A stretch of DNA of 64,000 bases from NCBI GenBank assembly GCA_016869715.1, contig VGDM01000001.1, positions 62,001 through 126,000 on the forward strand. The letters are read 5' to 3'. How positions within the stretch are numbered: position 1 is the stretch's first letter; every line of letters starts with the position of its first letter. The notes under the pieces were generated by a model. The model saw nothing but the letters and a program-made list of their open reading frames with translations, was not told the origin of the DNA and searched no databases. A program made the translations under genes and the position numbers. This document shows, one piece after another, positions 53,011-62,554 of the stretch. The stretch comes from Alphaproteobacteria bacterium. Its GTDB lineage: Bacteria; Pseudomonadota; Alphaproteobacteria; Acetobacterales; Acetobacteraceae.

Positions 53011-54696
53011 CTACCGCAATTCGGGGAAATCCTCCTCCCGATACTCGCCTTCGGGCCTGGCGCCGGCGGCGAAGCGCCTTTCCTCTAGCTGACGGAGCTC
53101 CACGCGGCGGATCTTGCCGGAAATCGTCTTGGGCAGCTCAAAGACTTCCAGGCGCCGCACGCGCTTGAAGGCAGAAAGCCGCCCGCGCAGATGCTGGAAG
53201 ATCGCCAGCATGGTGGCCTGGTTCGCCGCCGCCCCGGGCGCCAGCGCAATGAAAGCCTTGGGCACCGCCATGCGCATGGCATCCGGTGCGGGCACCACGG
53301 CGGCTTCCGCCACCGCCTCATGCTCGATCAGCACGCTTTCCAATTCAAAGGGCGAAATCCGGTAGTCAGAGGCTTTGAACACATCATCCGCCCGTCCGAC
53401 ATAGGTGAGGTAGCCATCCTGATCCCGATTAGCGACGTCACCAGTGCGATAAAACGCCACGCCCGCCGCCAGGGTGCTGCCATCATCGGCCTGATAGCCC
53501 ATCATCAGCCCGGTCGGCGCGGGGTTGAGCGCGACGCAGACCTCCCCTTCCTCAGCCGGCTTGTCATCGGGGTCGAGCAGCACAATCCGATAACCCGGCA
53601 GCGGCTTGCCCATGGAGCCTTCCTTCAAGGCCATCCCCGGCGGATTGCCGATCTGCGCCGTGGTTTCCGTCTGGCCGAAGAAATCGCGGATGGTTAGCCC
53701 CCAGGCATCGCGCACCTGTTCGATGATTTCGGGGTTGAGCGGTTCGCCCGCGCCGGCCACCTCGCGCAAGGATGTGCGGATGGATTTCATGTCTTCCTGC
53801 ACGAACATGCGCCAGACCGTGGGCGGGGCGCAGAGCGTGGTGACGCCATTGGCGGCAATCGCATCCAGCATGCCGCGCGCATTGAAACGCGGCTGATTGG
53901 CGATGAAGACCGCCGCGCCCGCAATCCAGGGCGCGAAAAGGCAGGACCAGGCATGTTTGGCCCAGCCCGGCGAGGAAATGTTCAAATGCATATCGCCTGG
54001 CTGCAATCCCAGCACGAACATGGTGGAAAGATGCCCCACCGGATAGGATTGATGACTATGCAGAACCAGCTTCGGCTTCGCCGTGGTGCCTGAGGTGAAA
54101 TAAAGCAACATCGGATCGCTGGCCTTGGTCGGCCCATCCGGCGAGAAGCTGGCCGCACCCTGATACAGGGTGTCATAAGCGATCCACCCCGCCGGTGCTG
54201 TACCCACCGCGATGCGCGTCACCCCCGCTGCCAGCCCTTCGAATTTCGGCGCATCGCCAGCGTTCGCCAAAACAAAGCGGGCCCGCCCTCGGGTAAAACG
54301 GTCCTTCAAATCATCGCCAGCAAGCAGCGTGGTCGCGGGGATCACCACGGCGCCCAATTTCATCGCCGCCAGCATCACTTCCCAAAGCGGCACAACATTG
54401 CCGAGCATGACCAGAATGCGATCTCCGCGCCTCACGCCAAGCGCGCTGAGCCCATTGGCCACGCGGTTGGACGTGACAGAAAGCTCGGCAAAGCTGCGCT
54501 CCGCCGCGCCATCACCTACAATGCGGAGTGCGGGGCGGGTGCCATGCGCGCCCTGCGCCAATTCCGCGTCAAACCAATTAAGCGCCCAGTTGAAATGGTC
54601 CAACGCTGGCCAGCGGAAATCGCGATAAGCCGTGGCGTAATCTCCACGCTGCGCAAGCAGGAAATCCCGTGCTGCTTTGAAAGCGGCTTGGCTCAT
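53011..54696 (-). CDS. AMP-dependent acyl-CoA synthetase
   Basis: 561 residues from an ATG at 54696 with GGGAGGA upstream. The adenylation P-loop is LLYFTSGTTAKPKLVLHSH, with FYRTGDVANRDQDGYLTYVG and RADDVFKASDYRISPFE at the hinge and the catalytic Lys in LPKTISGKIRRVEL. This is the acetyl/medium-chain acyl-CoA synthetase type (ACSM-like). It makes acyl-CoA from a carboxylate and ATP. It is upstream of the class III aminotransferase and downstream of an acetamidase-type gene on the same strand, so it may activate the acid released by that amidase; this is inference. Confidence 0.88.
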   Translation of the reverse strand: MSQAAFKAARDFLLAQRGDYATAYRDFRWPALDHFNWALNWFDAELAQGAHGTRPALRIVGDGAAERSFAELSVTSNRVANGLSALGVRRGDRILVMLGNVVPLWEVMLAAMKLGAVVIPATTLLAGDDLKDRFTRGRARFVLANAGDAPKFEGLAAGVTRIAVGTAPAGWIAYDTLYQGAASFSPDGPTKASDPMLLYFTSGTTAKPKLVLHSHQSYPVGHLSTMFVLGLQPGDMHLNISSPGWAKHAWSCLFAPWIAGAAVFIANQPRFNARGMLDAIAANGVTTLCAPPTVWRMFVQEDMKSIRTSLREVAGAGEPLNPEIIEQVRDAWGLTIRDFFGQTETTAQIGNPPGMALKEGSMGKPLPGYRIVLLDPDDKPAEEGEVCVALNPAPTGLMMGYQADDGSTLAAGVAFYRTGDVANRDQDGYLTYVGRADDVFKASDYRISPFELESVLIEHEAVAEAAVVPAPDAMRMAVPKAFIALAPGAAANQATMLAIFQHLRGRLSAFKRVRRLEVFELPKTISGKIRRVELRQLEERRFAAGARPEGEYREEDFPELR

Positions 54697-54833
54697 GCCT
54701 TGATCCTCCCTCATGCGCCACGCCTTTGGGTGCGGCGCTCGTGCCGAACCTTGTGCCCCGGCGGGCGGCGTGACCGGGTCAGCTTATGGGCAATCCGTCG
54801 CACCGCAAAGCGGTTTCGCCGGATCAAGCGCCA

Positions 54834-55805
54834 TCAGAACAAAAGCCCCTTCTTCAGCATCCCATGCACGCCCTTTTCGCCGTTCACCGTTTGCGTGACG
54901 TGGAAATCCACCGCGAGTGAGCAGAATTGATAGGCATCTGCTTCCGAAAGATTGGTGCGCGAACAGATGAAGGCGATCATCTCACGCAGCGCCTGCTTCA
55001 TCGCCAGATCCAAATCCTCATTCATGCCCATGGTGATGAAATGGGTTTTGGTCTCGGCGCGGGGGAATTTCAGCACCGGGTCCTTGGCGCCGCCGCCCTG
55101 CACCACGGAAAGCTTGAAATGGCCGGTCAGGCAGATTTCAAGCGCATTGATGCAGACCTCGCCATCGCCCTGCACGCCATGGCCATCGCCGGCAGAAAAC
55201 AAGGCGCCCTTGTTGAAAATGGGCAGGAACAGCGTGGTGCCTTCGGTCAATTCCTTATTGTCCAGATTGCCACCAATGGCGCGCGGTTCCTTGGTGTTCA
55301 CCATGCCCCAATCGGGCGGCGGCGCCACACCCATCACGCCGAAAAAGGGTGCCAATGGCAGATCAAGTCCGCCATCCTGCGGCCCAAAAGGCAGGCGGCA
55401 GGTCATGGCCTGCTTGTTAACCGGCATATGCAGCGTGCGGCGATACGGGAAATCTTCCGGCAGCGTGCCGAATAGCGGGCGAAAGCCACAAAAACCCCAA
55501 TCCGCGCCGAGTTCAATTTTTTCTATATCCACGCGCAAGGCATCGCCTGGTTCGGCGCCGCGCACCTCCACTGGGCCGGTGATGATATGCGCGCCAAGCC
55601 GCGGCAGCTTCGCATGGATCTCCGAAATCGCCGGATGCAGCGGCAGGCCCTTCTCAGGCCCCGGCATCACTTCCGGCCCGCCCGAGACACATTCCAGAAT
55701 GACCGTCTCGCCCGAGGCAATGCTCGCCACCGGCGGGAAGGCAGCGTCAAACCCGCCCCAACGGCAGGTGGCGACAGAAGCGGGGATACGTGTTACTTGC
55801 GACAT
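54834..55805 (-). CDS. Acetamidase/formamidase family protein
   Basis: 323 residues from MSQVTRIPASVATCRWG; AAGGAA lies before the ATG at 55805. Family features are RVDIEKIELGADWGFCGFRP, the HMPVNKQAMTCRLPFGP stretch and SAGDGHGVQGDGEVC, which includes acidic and His residues expected for the metal site. Members hydrolyse short amides such as formamide or acetamide to ammonia and the acid. It begins 19 bp after the CorA stop. The local set (amide hydrolase, CoA ligase, aminotransferase) suggests use of amides as nitrogen or carbon source. Confidence 0.88.
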   Translation of the reverse strand: MSQVTRIPASVATCRWGGFDAAFPPVASIASGETVILECVSGGPEVMPGPEKGLPLHPAISEIHAKLPRLGAHIITGPVEVRGAEPGDALRVDIEKIELGADWGFCGFRPLFGTLPEDFPYRRTLHMPVNKQAMTCRLPFGPQDGGLDLPLAPFFGVMGVAPPPDWGMVNTKEPRAIGGNLDNKELTEGTTLFLPIFNKGALFSAGDGHGVQGDGEVCINALEICLTGHFKLSVVQGGGAKDPVLKFPRAETKTHFITMGMNEDLDLAMKQALREMIAFICSRTNLSEADAYQFCSLAVDFHVTQTVNGEKGVHGMLKKGLLF

Positions 55806-55824
55806 CAGAATTTCCTTGTCGGGT

Positions 55825-56865
55825 TTAGAGCCAGCCTTTGCGGCGGAAATAGACAATGGGCAGAATGGCCGAGATGATCATCAGCAGAAGTGCCATGGGA
55901 TAGCCGAAGGCGAGCTTGAGTTCTGGCATGAACTCGAAATTCATGCCGTAAATGCTTGCAATCAGGGTCGGCGGCATGAGCGCCACGGATGCCACGGTAA
56001 ATGTTTTGATGATTTTGGTTTGTTCGACATTCAAGACGCCGAGCACCGCATCCAGCAGGAATTGCGCCTTGGAATTGAGGAAGCTTGCATGTTCCACCAG
56101 GGACCGCACATCGCGCACCAGCGTCTTGATGAGCGCCTGGTTTTCCTTGCGTATCGCGGTTGCCTTCTCGGCCCCCACAAAGGTGAGGATGCGTGACAGG
56201 CCGAGCAGCGTTTCGGAAGCCCGCGTGGTCACTTCCCCAACCTGCCCCAAGGTGAACAGCGCATCCTTCAGCTTGTCATTGCGCCGATGCATTTTGATAT
56301 CGGCCTGAGAGGTGCGGAAGGTGGATTGGCTGGCCTTATCCATATCCGCGCCGACTTTTTCCAAAATATCGGCCAGGCGATCTACCACCTGTTCAAACAG
56401 ATGCAGCATGACGGCATCGGGCGAATGCAGCAGGGTTGGATGGCGTTGCGCACGGGCGCAGAATACCGTGAAGGCGCGTGGTGTCGCGTAGCGCACCGTC
56501 ACCAGCGCGCTACTGGTCAGGACAAAGCTGATGGGGGCGGAACCGTAATCGCCTGAATCAATGCCATAGAGAAAGTTGGCGGTCAGGAACAGAGTCTCGT
56601 CTTCCCGATACAGGCGCGATGAGCTTTCTATTTCCTGCATTTCCTCCCGCGTCGGGATTTCGAGAGAAAGGGCGCTCTGCACTGCGCGTTCTTCTGCCAG
56701 TGTTGGATTCAGCAGGTCAATCCAGACGGCACGGTGCAAATTTTCGGACGAGGCGACCTCAACCGCGCTTTCGTGCGCGAATTCCGGCGGGGCCGCGGTA
56801 ATGTCGGAAATGGCGCCTTCGCGAAGGCAACAGCGGCCATCCTCAACAGTCCAGGTCGATAGCAT
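55825..56865 (-). CDS. corA: CorA-family Mg2+/Co2+ transporter
   Basis: 346 residues with a large cytoplasmic N-terminal domain and long helices. Two C-terminal membrane segments are joined by the signature YGMNFEFMPEL (GMN), ending in a basic YFRRKGWL. Members form pentameric channels for Mg2+ and some Co2+ or Ni2+. An Ni-supplying role for urease or a Co-supplying role for cobalamin is conceivable but not shown. It is 19 bp upstream of the amidase. Confidence 0.92.
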   Translation of the reverse strand: MLSTWTVEDGRCCLREGAISDITAAPPEFAHESAVEVASSENLHRAVWIDLLNPTLAEERAVQSALSLEIPTREEMQEIESSSRLYREDETLFLTANFLYGIDSGDYGSAPISFVLTSSALVTVRYATPRAFTVFCARAQRHPTLLHSPDAVMLHLFEQVVDRLADILEKVGADMDKASQSTFRTSQADIKMHRRNDKLKDALFTLGQVGEVTTRASETLLGLSRILTFVGAEKATAIRKENQALIKTLVRDVRSLVEHASFLNSKAQFLLDAVLGVLNVEQTKIIKTFTVASVALMPPTLIASIYGMNFEFMPELKLAFGYPMALLLMIISAILPIVYFRRKGWL

Positions 56866-57012
56866 GGCGCGGGCCCTCCACGCGGTGAAAGCGACGGTTG
56901 CGTTCTAAACTTGGCCCGGCAGCCTCAAAAGTCTTATTGGCCCCTGCCCTTGCCCCATGGGCACAGTCAGGCTGCGAATTTGCGCCCACCCCGAATGGGA
57001 CGGGTGTGGCGG

Positions 57013-57285
57013 TCAGGCGCCAGGGCGGGGCGGCGTGGTCTGGGCAGATGCCGTCTGCGCCGCGGAAGAAGCAGCGGCCGGACCCTGGATGCTGCCGGCC
57101 GGATGGGTCTGCCCCTGGGCCTGTGCCTCCATGGAGGCATCCGGTTGTTCTTCCTTGATATTCTGCTTGAAGGACTTGATGCCCTTGGCCAGATCACCCA
57201 TCAGCCCGCTGATCTTGCCGCTGCCGAAAAGCAGCAGAATGACCAGCAGAACCACAAGCCAATGCCAGATGCTGAAGGAACCCAT
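57013..57285 (-). CDS. tatA: Sec-independent translocase subunit TatA
   Basis: 90 residues. A short N-terminal membrane helix ([19 protein letters not shown]) is followed by the amphipathic helix [19 protein letters not shown] and a disordered Gln/Ala/Pro-rich tail. TatA oligomerises to form the protein-conducting part of the Tat pathway for folded proteins. It stands alone here; tatB and tatC are not adjacent. Several proteins in the window have RR-type signals. Confidence 0.92.
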   Translation of the reverse strand: MGSFSIWHWLVVLLVILLLFGSGKISGLMGDLAKGIKSFKQNIKEEQPDASMEAQAQGQTHPAGSIQGPAAASSAAQTASAQTTPPRPGA

Positions 57286-57576
57286 TGCGACGCCTCAATC
57301 CCCAGTTGGAAGCTCCGCCGGAGCGGCGCTTCGGATCCTATGCCATGGCGGCAACCTAATCGCCAAGGGGGTTGCCGCGCAAAACCCTAAATGGTTTCTC
57401 GCGGGGCCCGCCGCAATGGGGGTTGAAAACCAAACTGGCTTTCACCGCCCTCTCCCATTCCGAGCCCCTCTGGCGGGGGCCGCCCCTATGGCGGCTGTTG
57501 CGATGTCGGATTGTGCAACCCTGCGCTGTCTCGGCACCCGTGTGGCTGATCCGCGCGTTATGGATGAGATCTGGGG
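57286..57576. other. Intergenic region between tatA and the TerC remnant
   Basis: About 290 bp with divergent genes on both sides. I see no RNA gene, repeat or convincing small ORF. Any promoters for tatA and terC should be here; no clear boxes were found. Confidence 0.35.
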
Positions 57577-58537
57577 ATGGAATTCCTGGCTGCCGAATGG
57601 ATGGGCAAGCCCTTCTGGATGTGGAAGGGCTTTTTGCTCATCATTGTACTCTTGTTGGCCTTTGACCTTGGCGTCTTGAACCGCGAGGACAAGGAGATGG
57701 GCGTGGCCGCGAGCCTTAATCTTTCCGCCTTCTACATTGCCTTTGCCATGCTCTATGGCGCCGGCATCTGTTGGGCCTATGAAAATCGGGAGATCACGAC
57801 CTCGGACGGGGTCCATGCCGGCTTGGCCTATTTTATCGGCTTCTTTATCGAAAAGGCGCTGTCCATCGACAATGTCTTTGTGATCAGCCTGATCTTTGGC
57901 TATTTCGCGATCCCGCGCCGCGATCAGTGTCGCGCGCTCGTCCGGGGGCATTATCGGCGTCATTGTGCTGCGCGGCATCATGATCGCTCTCGGCGCGGCG
58001 CTGGTGCAGCAATGCAGCTGGGTGCTGTATCGGTTCGGCACCTTCCTAATCGCGACTGGCATCAAGATGCCGGCGGTGCCGGAAGGGGAGCAGGATATCT
58101 CCAAAAACCCCGTTGTCCGCTTCACGAGCAAGCATATGCGCGTGACGGATGAACTGCATGGCCAGAAATTCTTCGTCCATCAGATGGACCCGGCCACAGG
58201 CAAGAAGCTCGCTTTTGCGACGCCGCTCTTCCTGGCGCTGGTCTTGATCAATATCGCCGATCTGATTTTCGCGGTGGATAGCGTGCCGGCGATCTTCGCC
58301 ATCACGACTGATAACTTCATTATCTATACCGCGAATATCATGGCGATCCTGGGGCTGCGCGCGCTGTATTTTACGCTCGCCGCCATCGTGCATCGCTTCC
58401 ACTACCTTAAATATGCGTTGGCGCTGGTGCTGGTATTCATCGGCGGCAAGATCTTCTGGAACCAGATGGTCGGCAAGTTGGACTCCGCGATTTCGCTGGG
58501 TGTGACGGCAGCCATCATCGCGGGCAGGATTTTCTGA
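57577..58537 (+). pseudogene. Broken TerC-family membrane protein
   Basis: The first part reads as a normal TerC N-terminus (WKGFLLIIVLLLAFDLGVLN, then IEKALSIDNVFVISLIFGYF). At 57941-57950 (TCCGGGGGCA) the frame changes; the next frame continues as IIGVIVLRGIMIALGAALV through INIADLIFAVDSVPAIFAIT to LGVTAAIIAGRIF. The conserved Trp expected at the lesion is also an Arg codon. The end comes early: a TGA follows AGRIF, and a further TAG stands where a Trp codon is expected a few codons later. Intact TerC (Alx type) proteins export metal ions such as Mn2+. The protein is not made whole. Confidence 0.82.
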
Positions 58538-58552
58538 TCGCTCTAGAAAACC

Positions 58553-58569
58553 TGCGGCCAGCAGCCGCA
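58553..58569. terminator. Weak hairpin between convergent terC remnant and allA
   Basis: TGCGGC and GCCGCA arms of 6 bp flank a CAGCA loop in the short gap between convergent genes. It is followed on the plus strand by AAA rather than a T-run, so it could work better for the minus-strand gene. Tentative. Confidence 0.35.
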
Positions 58570-58587
58570 AAACGCCTGAACTGCGCT

Positions 58588-59061
58588 TCAGCCGAGATGC
58601 AATTCGAAGGGGGCGACCTCGACAAATTCATCATCGGCTGAAGTGCCATCCTTCCACATGAAGACCGCGAAGCGCGCTTCGCGGTCAAACACGGTGGAAG
58701 GGTGGTGCCAGACATTGGCGCCGTAGGTGACACCCTGATCAGGCCGCGCCAGGAAGGCGCGTGCCTTTTCCATATCCGGCCTTCCATCCGCCGCATGCGG
58801 CGCCACCAGGACCAGCCAGCGTCCCGCCTCCATTGGGATGAAGGATTGGGAGGAAAACTCGTGCCGTTCCATGGTGGTAGAGGCAAAAGGCGCTGATTTC
58901 GGCACGGCGCGCGTGAAGGAAAGGCTGGGCGCCGCACCCCCTCGGCGATTTTCCAACATCTTGTCTATGTAAGCGCGGCCCGGCGCATTTGGGCTTTCCA
59001 GCACCTCGCCAAAGGGGGTGAAGGCTTCGGCGGTGAGAAGTTCGGTGGTGATGCGGCGCAT
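58588..59061 (-). CDS. allA: Ureidoglycolate lyase (AllA)
   Basis: About 157 residues from an ATG at 59061 (a GTG at 59085 is an alternative start). AllA-type stretches are LLTAEAFTPFGEVLE, ERHEFSSQSFIPM, ARPDQGVTYGANVWHHP and FEVHLG-like ending (FELHLG). The enzyme splits ureidoglycolate into glyoxylate and urea in the allantoin branch of purine breakdown. It diverges from the urease operon that would use the urea, so the two are a logical pair. No allantoinase or allantoicase gene is in the window. Confidence 0.85.
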   Translation of the reverse strand: MRRITTELLTAEAFTPFGEVLESPNAPGRAYIDKMLENRRGGAAPSLSFTRAVPKSAPFASTTMERHEFSSQSFIPMEAGRWLVLVAPHAADGRPDMEKARAFLARPDQGVTYGANVWHHPSTVFDREARFAVFMWKDGTSADDEFVEVAPFELHLG

Positions 59062-59204
59062 AGAAGGGCTTTCGGTTTGCTCCACGCCACCAAAGCCGCG
59101 CCGCGCGCGCCTGTCCAGCCCATTGCCCTGCCTCTGTTTTGCGCAGAATTTGCCTGGGACCGCGCCATTTGGTGACTGGGCGCTGGCATGGCTAAGCTTG
59201 CACC
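59062..59204. promoter_or_regulatory. allA-ureD divergent intergenic region
   Basis: The 143 bp between allA and ureD must carry promoters of both unless they are read through from outside. I could not identify -35/-10 boxes or an NtrC-type site with confidence. Confidence 0.4.
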
Positions 59205-60035
59205 ATGAAGGCCGCTGTCATGTCCCAACCCAGCCATCAGCGCTCTCGCGGGCGGTTGGAATTGGATTACCACCGGCACGAAGGGCACACGGTATTGGGT
59301 GGGCTTTATCAATCGCCGCCCATGCGCGCCTTGTTCCCCGACCCTGAGGCGGATGAGGCACCGATCTGCGCGCTGGTGAATACCACAGGCGGCCTCGCGG
59401 GTGGCGACAGGGTGGATATCGCGCTCAGCCTTGGTGCGGGCGCGCAGGCGAGTTTCTCAACCCCGGCAGCGGAAAAAATCTATCGCAGCCTTGGCCCCGC
59501 CACCGAAATTAGCGTGACGCTTGAAGCTGGCGCTGGTGCTGTGTTTGAGTGGATCCCGCAGGAAACCATCCTGTTCGAAGGCGCGCGGCTTGAACGGCGC
59601 CTGAATGCCGATATCGCCGGTGACGCTACGCTGCTGATGGCCGAAGCGCTGGTCTTTGGCCGCGCAGCGCGGGGCGAGACCTGGCGGCGCGGAGCTTTGC
59701 AGGACTCCTGGCGCATTCGGCGCGGCGGCAAGCTGCTTTGGGCGGATGGCCTCAACCTCGCTGAGAATATCGCCGCCGATTTCGCCGACCCCTTTGGTTT
59801 CGCCAATGCCGAAGCACTCGGCAGCTTGATACTGGCCGGCCCGCTGGCTGCGCCCGATTTGCGCAATGCGCTGCGCGCAGATGGCGCGCTGGCAAGCCTG
59901 GTGCGGCCTGGGCTTTTGGCCACGCGCTGGCTTGGCGATGCCGCTGCGGTGCGCGAAGGGCTGGGGGCAGCGATTTGCCGGCTGCGGCCCGCACTTGGCT
60001 TGCCGGCGCGGCTGCCGCGGCTATGGACGGCATGA
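59205..60035 (+). CDS. ureD: Urease accessory protein UreD
   Basis: 276 residues (an alternative ATG at 59220 gives 271). Family stretches are the MSQPSHQRSRGRLELDY region, LVNTTGGLAGGDRVDIALSL, STPAAEKIYRS and EWIPQETILFEGARLER. UreD forms with UreF and UreG the complex that prepares urease for CO2-dependent loading of two Ni2+. It is the first gene of ureDABCEFG, 48 bp before ureA. Confidence 0.93.
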   Translation: MKAAVMSQPSHQRSRGRLELDYHRHEGHTVLGGLYQSPPMRALFPDPEADEAPICALVNTTGGLAGGDRVDIALSLGAGAQASFSTPAAEKIYRSLGPATEISVTLEAGAGAVFEWIPQETILFEGARLERRLNADIAGDATLLMAEALVFGRAARGETWRRGALQDSWRIRRGGKLLWADGLNLAENIAADFADPFGFANAEALGSLILAGPLAAPDLRNALRADGALASLVRPGLLATRWLGDAAAVREGLGAAICRLRPALGLPARLPRLWTA

Positions 60036-60083
60036 AGCAGGAAACCCCATGATGATGGCACAGCGATTACGGAACCCAACGCC

Positions 60084-60524
60084 ATGAACCTGACCCCGCG
60101 TGAAAAAGACAAGCTGATGATTTCCATGGCTGCGATTGTGGCGCGACGTCGCCTGGGACGCGGCCTGAAAATGAACTTTCCTGAAGCCGTGGCGCTGATC
60201 ACGGATTTCGTGGTGGAAGGTGCGCGCGAGGGCCGCAGCGTTGCGGAATTGATGCGTGATGGCGCAACCGTTCTCACGCGCGATCAGGTGATGGAAGGCA
60301 TTGCGGAGATGCTGCGTGAAATCCAGGTGGAAGCGACCTTCCCGGATGGCACGAAACTCGTGACGGTGCATCAACCCATCCGCGCCGCCGCACCAAAAAA
60401 ACCTGTGGGCAAGGCGAAGGCCGCGCCATTGCCGAAACGCACCGTGGGGGCGAAACCCAAAGCCACGATAAAACCCGCCAAGCCAAAGGCCAAGCCCGCG
60501 CGCAAGAAGGGAGCCCGCAAATGA
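60084..60524 (+). CDS. ureA: Urease gamma subunit with unusual basic C-terminal tail
   Basis: 146 residues. Residues 1-100 are a normal gamma subunit ([56 protein letters not shown]). Gamma subunits normally end about there. Here 46 more residues follow, with many Lys, Ala and Pro ([36 protein letters not shown]), resembling a histone H1-like tail. ureB starts inside the stop codon (ATGA), so the tail is in frame and translated. The tail's role is unknown. Confidence 0.92.
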   Translation: MNLTPREKDKLMISMAAIVARRRLGRGLKMNFPEAVALITDFVVEGAREGRSVAELMRDGATVLTRDQVMEGIAEMLREIQVEATFPDGTKLVTVHQPIRAAAPKKPVGKAKAAPLPKRTVGAKPKATIKPAKPKAKPARKKGARK

Positions 60525-60826
60525 TCCCCGGCGAAATCATTACTGCCTCTGGCGAGATCACGCTGAACGCTTCCCGTGCTGCGGTGGAAATCACTGTGGC
60601 GAATAAGGGCGACCGCCCGGTGCAGGTGGGCAGCCATTACCATTTCGCGGAAACCAATCCCTTGCTTGCATTTGATCGCGCCAAGGCGCGCGGTTGCCGC
60701 CTGGATATTCCCGCCGGGACCGCAGTGCGTTTTGAACCGGGGCAAACGCGCAAAGTGCGGCTGATCCCCATGGCGGGCGCGCGCATCATCCATGGTTTTC
60801 GCGGCGAAACGGAAGGGGCGATCTGA
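60521..60826 (+). CDS. ureB: Urease beta subunit
   Basis: 101 residues with the opening [37 protein letters not shown], and [10 protein letters not shown] at the end, all family-typical. It overlaps ureA by ATGA and is followed by ureC after 3 bp. It is a structural subunit of the heterotrimeric urease unit (gamma-beta-alpha). Confidence 0.95.
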   Translation: MIPGEIITASGEITLNASRAAVEITVANKGDRPVQVGSHYHFAETNPLLAFDRAKARGCRLDIPAGTAVRFEPGQTRKVRLIPMAGARIIHGFRGETEGAI

Positions 60827-60829
60827 CCC

Positions 60830-62542
60830 ATGGCAACGAAAATCTCCCGCGCCGCGTATGCCGGCATGTATGGGCCAACAATGGGCGACCGTGTGCGCCT
60901 GGCTGATACGGAAATCTTCATCGAGGTTGAACGTGACCTGACCACCTATGGTGAGGAAGTGAAATTCGGCGGTGGCAAGGTGATTCGCGATGGCATGGGC
61001 CAATCACAAGTGACACGCGCCAATGGTGCGATGGATACCGTGATCACCAATGCGCTGATCCTGGATCATTGGGGCGTGGTGAAGGCGGATATCGGCCTGC
61101 GCGGTGGGCGGATTGCCGCCATCGGCAAGGCGGGCAATCCCGATACGCAACCCAATGTGGACATCATCATAGGGCCAGGGACGGAAATCATCGCCGGTGA
61201 AGGGCGCATCTTGACCGCAGGCGGGCTTGATGTGCATATCCATTTCATTTGCCCGCAGCAAATCGAAGAAGCGCTGGCGTCTGGTATTACCTCCATGTTC
61301 GGCGGCGGCACTGGTCCGGCGCATGGCACTCTCGCAACCACCTGCACGCCCGGGGCTTGGCATATGGAGCGTATGCTGCAGGCCGCCGAGGGTTTTCCAA
61401 TGAATCTTGGCTTCCTCGGCAAAGGGAATGCCGCGCTGCCGGCAGCGTTGGAAGAACAAATCCGCGCTGGCGCCTGTGGGCTGAAACTGCATGAGGATTG
61501 GGGCACGACGCCCAAGGCGATTGATACCTGCCTTTCAGTTGCCGATGAGATGGATATTCAAATCGCCATCCATACCGATACGCTGAATGAAAGCGGTTTT
61601 GTTCAGGAAACCATCAAGGCCATTCGTGGCCGCACCATTCAGGCTTTCCATACCGAAGGTGCGGGTGGCGGTCATGCGCCGGATATTCTGCGCCTGGTCG
61701 GTGAGGCGGGCGTGCTGCCTTCTTCGACCAATCCGACTATGCCATACACCGTGAATACGGTGGATGAGCATTTGGATATGCTCATGGTCTGCCACCATCT
61801 TGATCCGCGCATCCCGGAAGATGTAGCCTTTGCCGAAAGCCGCATCCGTAAGGAAACCATCGCGGCTGAGGATATCCTGCATGATATCGGCGCCATCAGC
61901 ATGATGTCGTCCGACAGCCAAGCCATGGGCCGTGTGGGTGAGGTGATCATTCGCACCTGGCAGACCGCGCATAAGATGAAGGTGCAGCGCGGGCGCCTGC
62001 CGGAAGAAAAGGGCGACAACGATAATGCGCGTGCCAAGCGCTATATCGCCAAATACACCATCAACCCGGCGATTGCGCAGGGCGTTTCTGATCATGTCGG
62101 CAGCGTGGAAGTGGGCAAGATCGCTGATCTGGTCATGTGGACGCCCGCCTTTTTCGGCGTGAAGCCCGATATGGTGCTGAAGGGTGGCACGATTGCCATG
62201 GCGCTGATGGGCGACCCCAATGCCTCCATCCCCACGCCGCAGCCGGTGCATTACCGGCCGATGTTTGGCAGCTATGGGCGTTCGCGTTTGGTCTCGGCTG
62301 TCACTTTCGTGAGCGGTGCGGCCCTCCAAGCGGATATCGCCGGGCGCTTCGGGTTGGCGCGGGAATTGGTGGCGGTGCATAATTGTCGTAGCGGCATTGG
62401 CAAGCGCAGCATGGCGCATAATACGACGCTCCCGAAGATCGAGGTTGATCCCGAAACCTATGAGGTGCGCGCCGATGGCGTGCTGCTGGTCTGCGAACCC
62501 GCCAAGGTGCTACCCATGGCGCAGCGCTATTTCATGTTTTGA
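60830..62542 (+). CDS. ureC: Urease alpha (catalytic) subunit
   Basis: 570 residues. Nickel ligands and active-site residues are visible: HIHFICPQQ, the carbamylated Lys in [10 protein letters not shown], His in [13 protein letters not shown] and [12 protein letters not shown], the catalytic flap His in [11 protein letters not shown], and the Asp ligand in [15 protein letters not shown]. It hydrolyses urea to ammonia and carbamate in the cytoplasm. The length is standard. Confidence 0.97.
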   Translation: MATKISRAAYAGMYGPTMGDRVRLADTEIFIEVERDLTTYGEEVKFGGGKVIRDGMGQSQVTRANGAMDTVITNALILDHWGVVKADIGLRGGRIAAIGKAGNPDTQPNVDIIIGPGTEIIAGEGRILTAGGLDVHIHFICPQQIEEALASGITSMFGGGTGPAHGTLATTCTPGAWHMERMLQAAEGFPMNLGFLGKGNAALPAALEEQIRAGACGLKLHEDWGTTPKAIDTCLSVADEMDIQIAIHTDTLNESGFVQETIKAIRGRTIQAFHTEGAGGGHAPDILRLVGEAGVLPSSTNPTMPYTVNTVDEHLDMLMVCHHLDPRIPEDVAFAESRIRKETIAAEDILHDIGAISMMSSDSQAMGRVGEVIIRTWQTAHKMKVQRGRLPEEKGDNDNARAKRYIAKYTINPAIAQGVSDHVGSVEVGKIADLVMWTPAFFGVKPDMVLKGGTIAMALMGDPNASIPTPQPVHYRPMFGSYGRSRLVSAVTFVSGAALQADIAGRFGLARELVAVHNCRSGIGKRSMAHNTTLPKIEVDPETYEVRADGVLLVCEPAKVLPMAQRYFMF

Positions 62543-62554
62543 GGTGTGCCTGAG

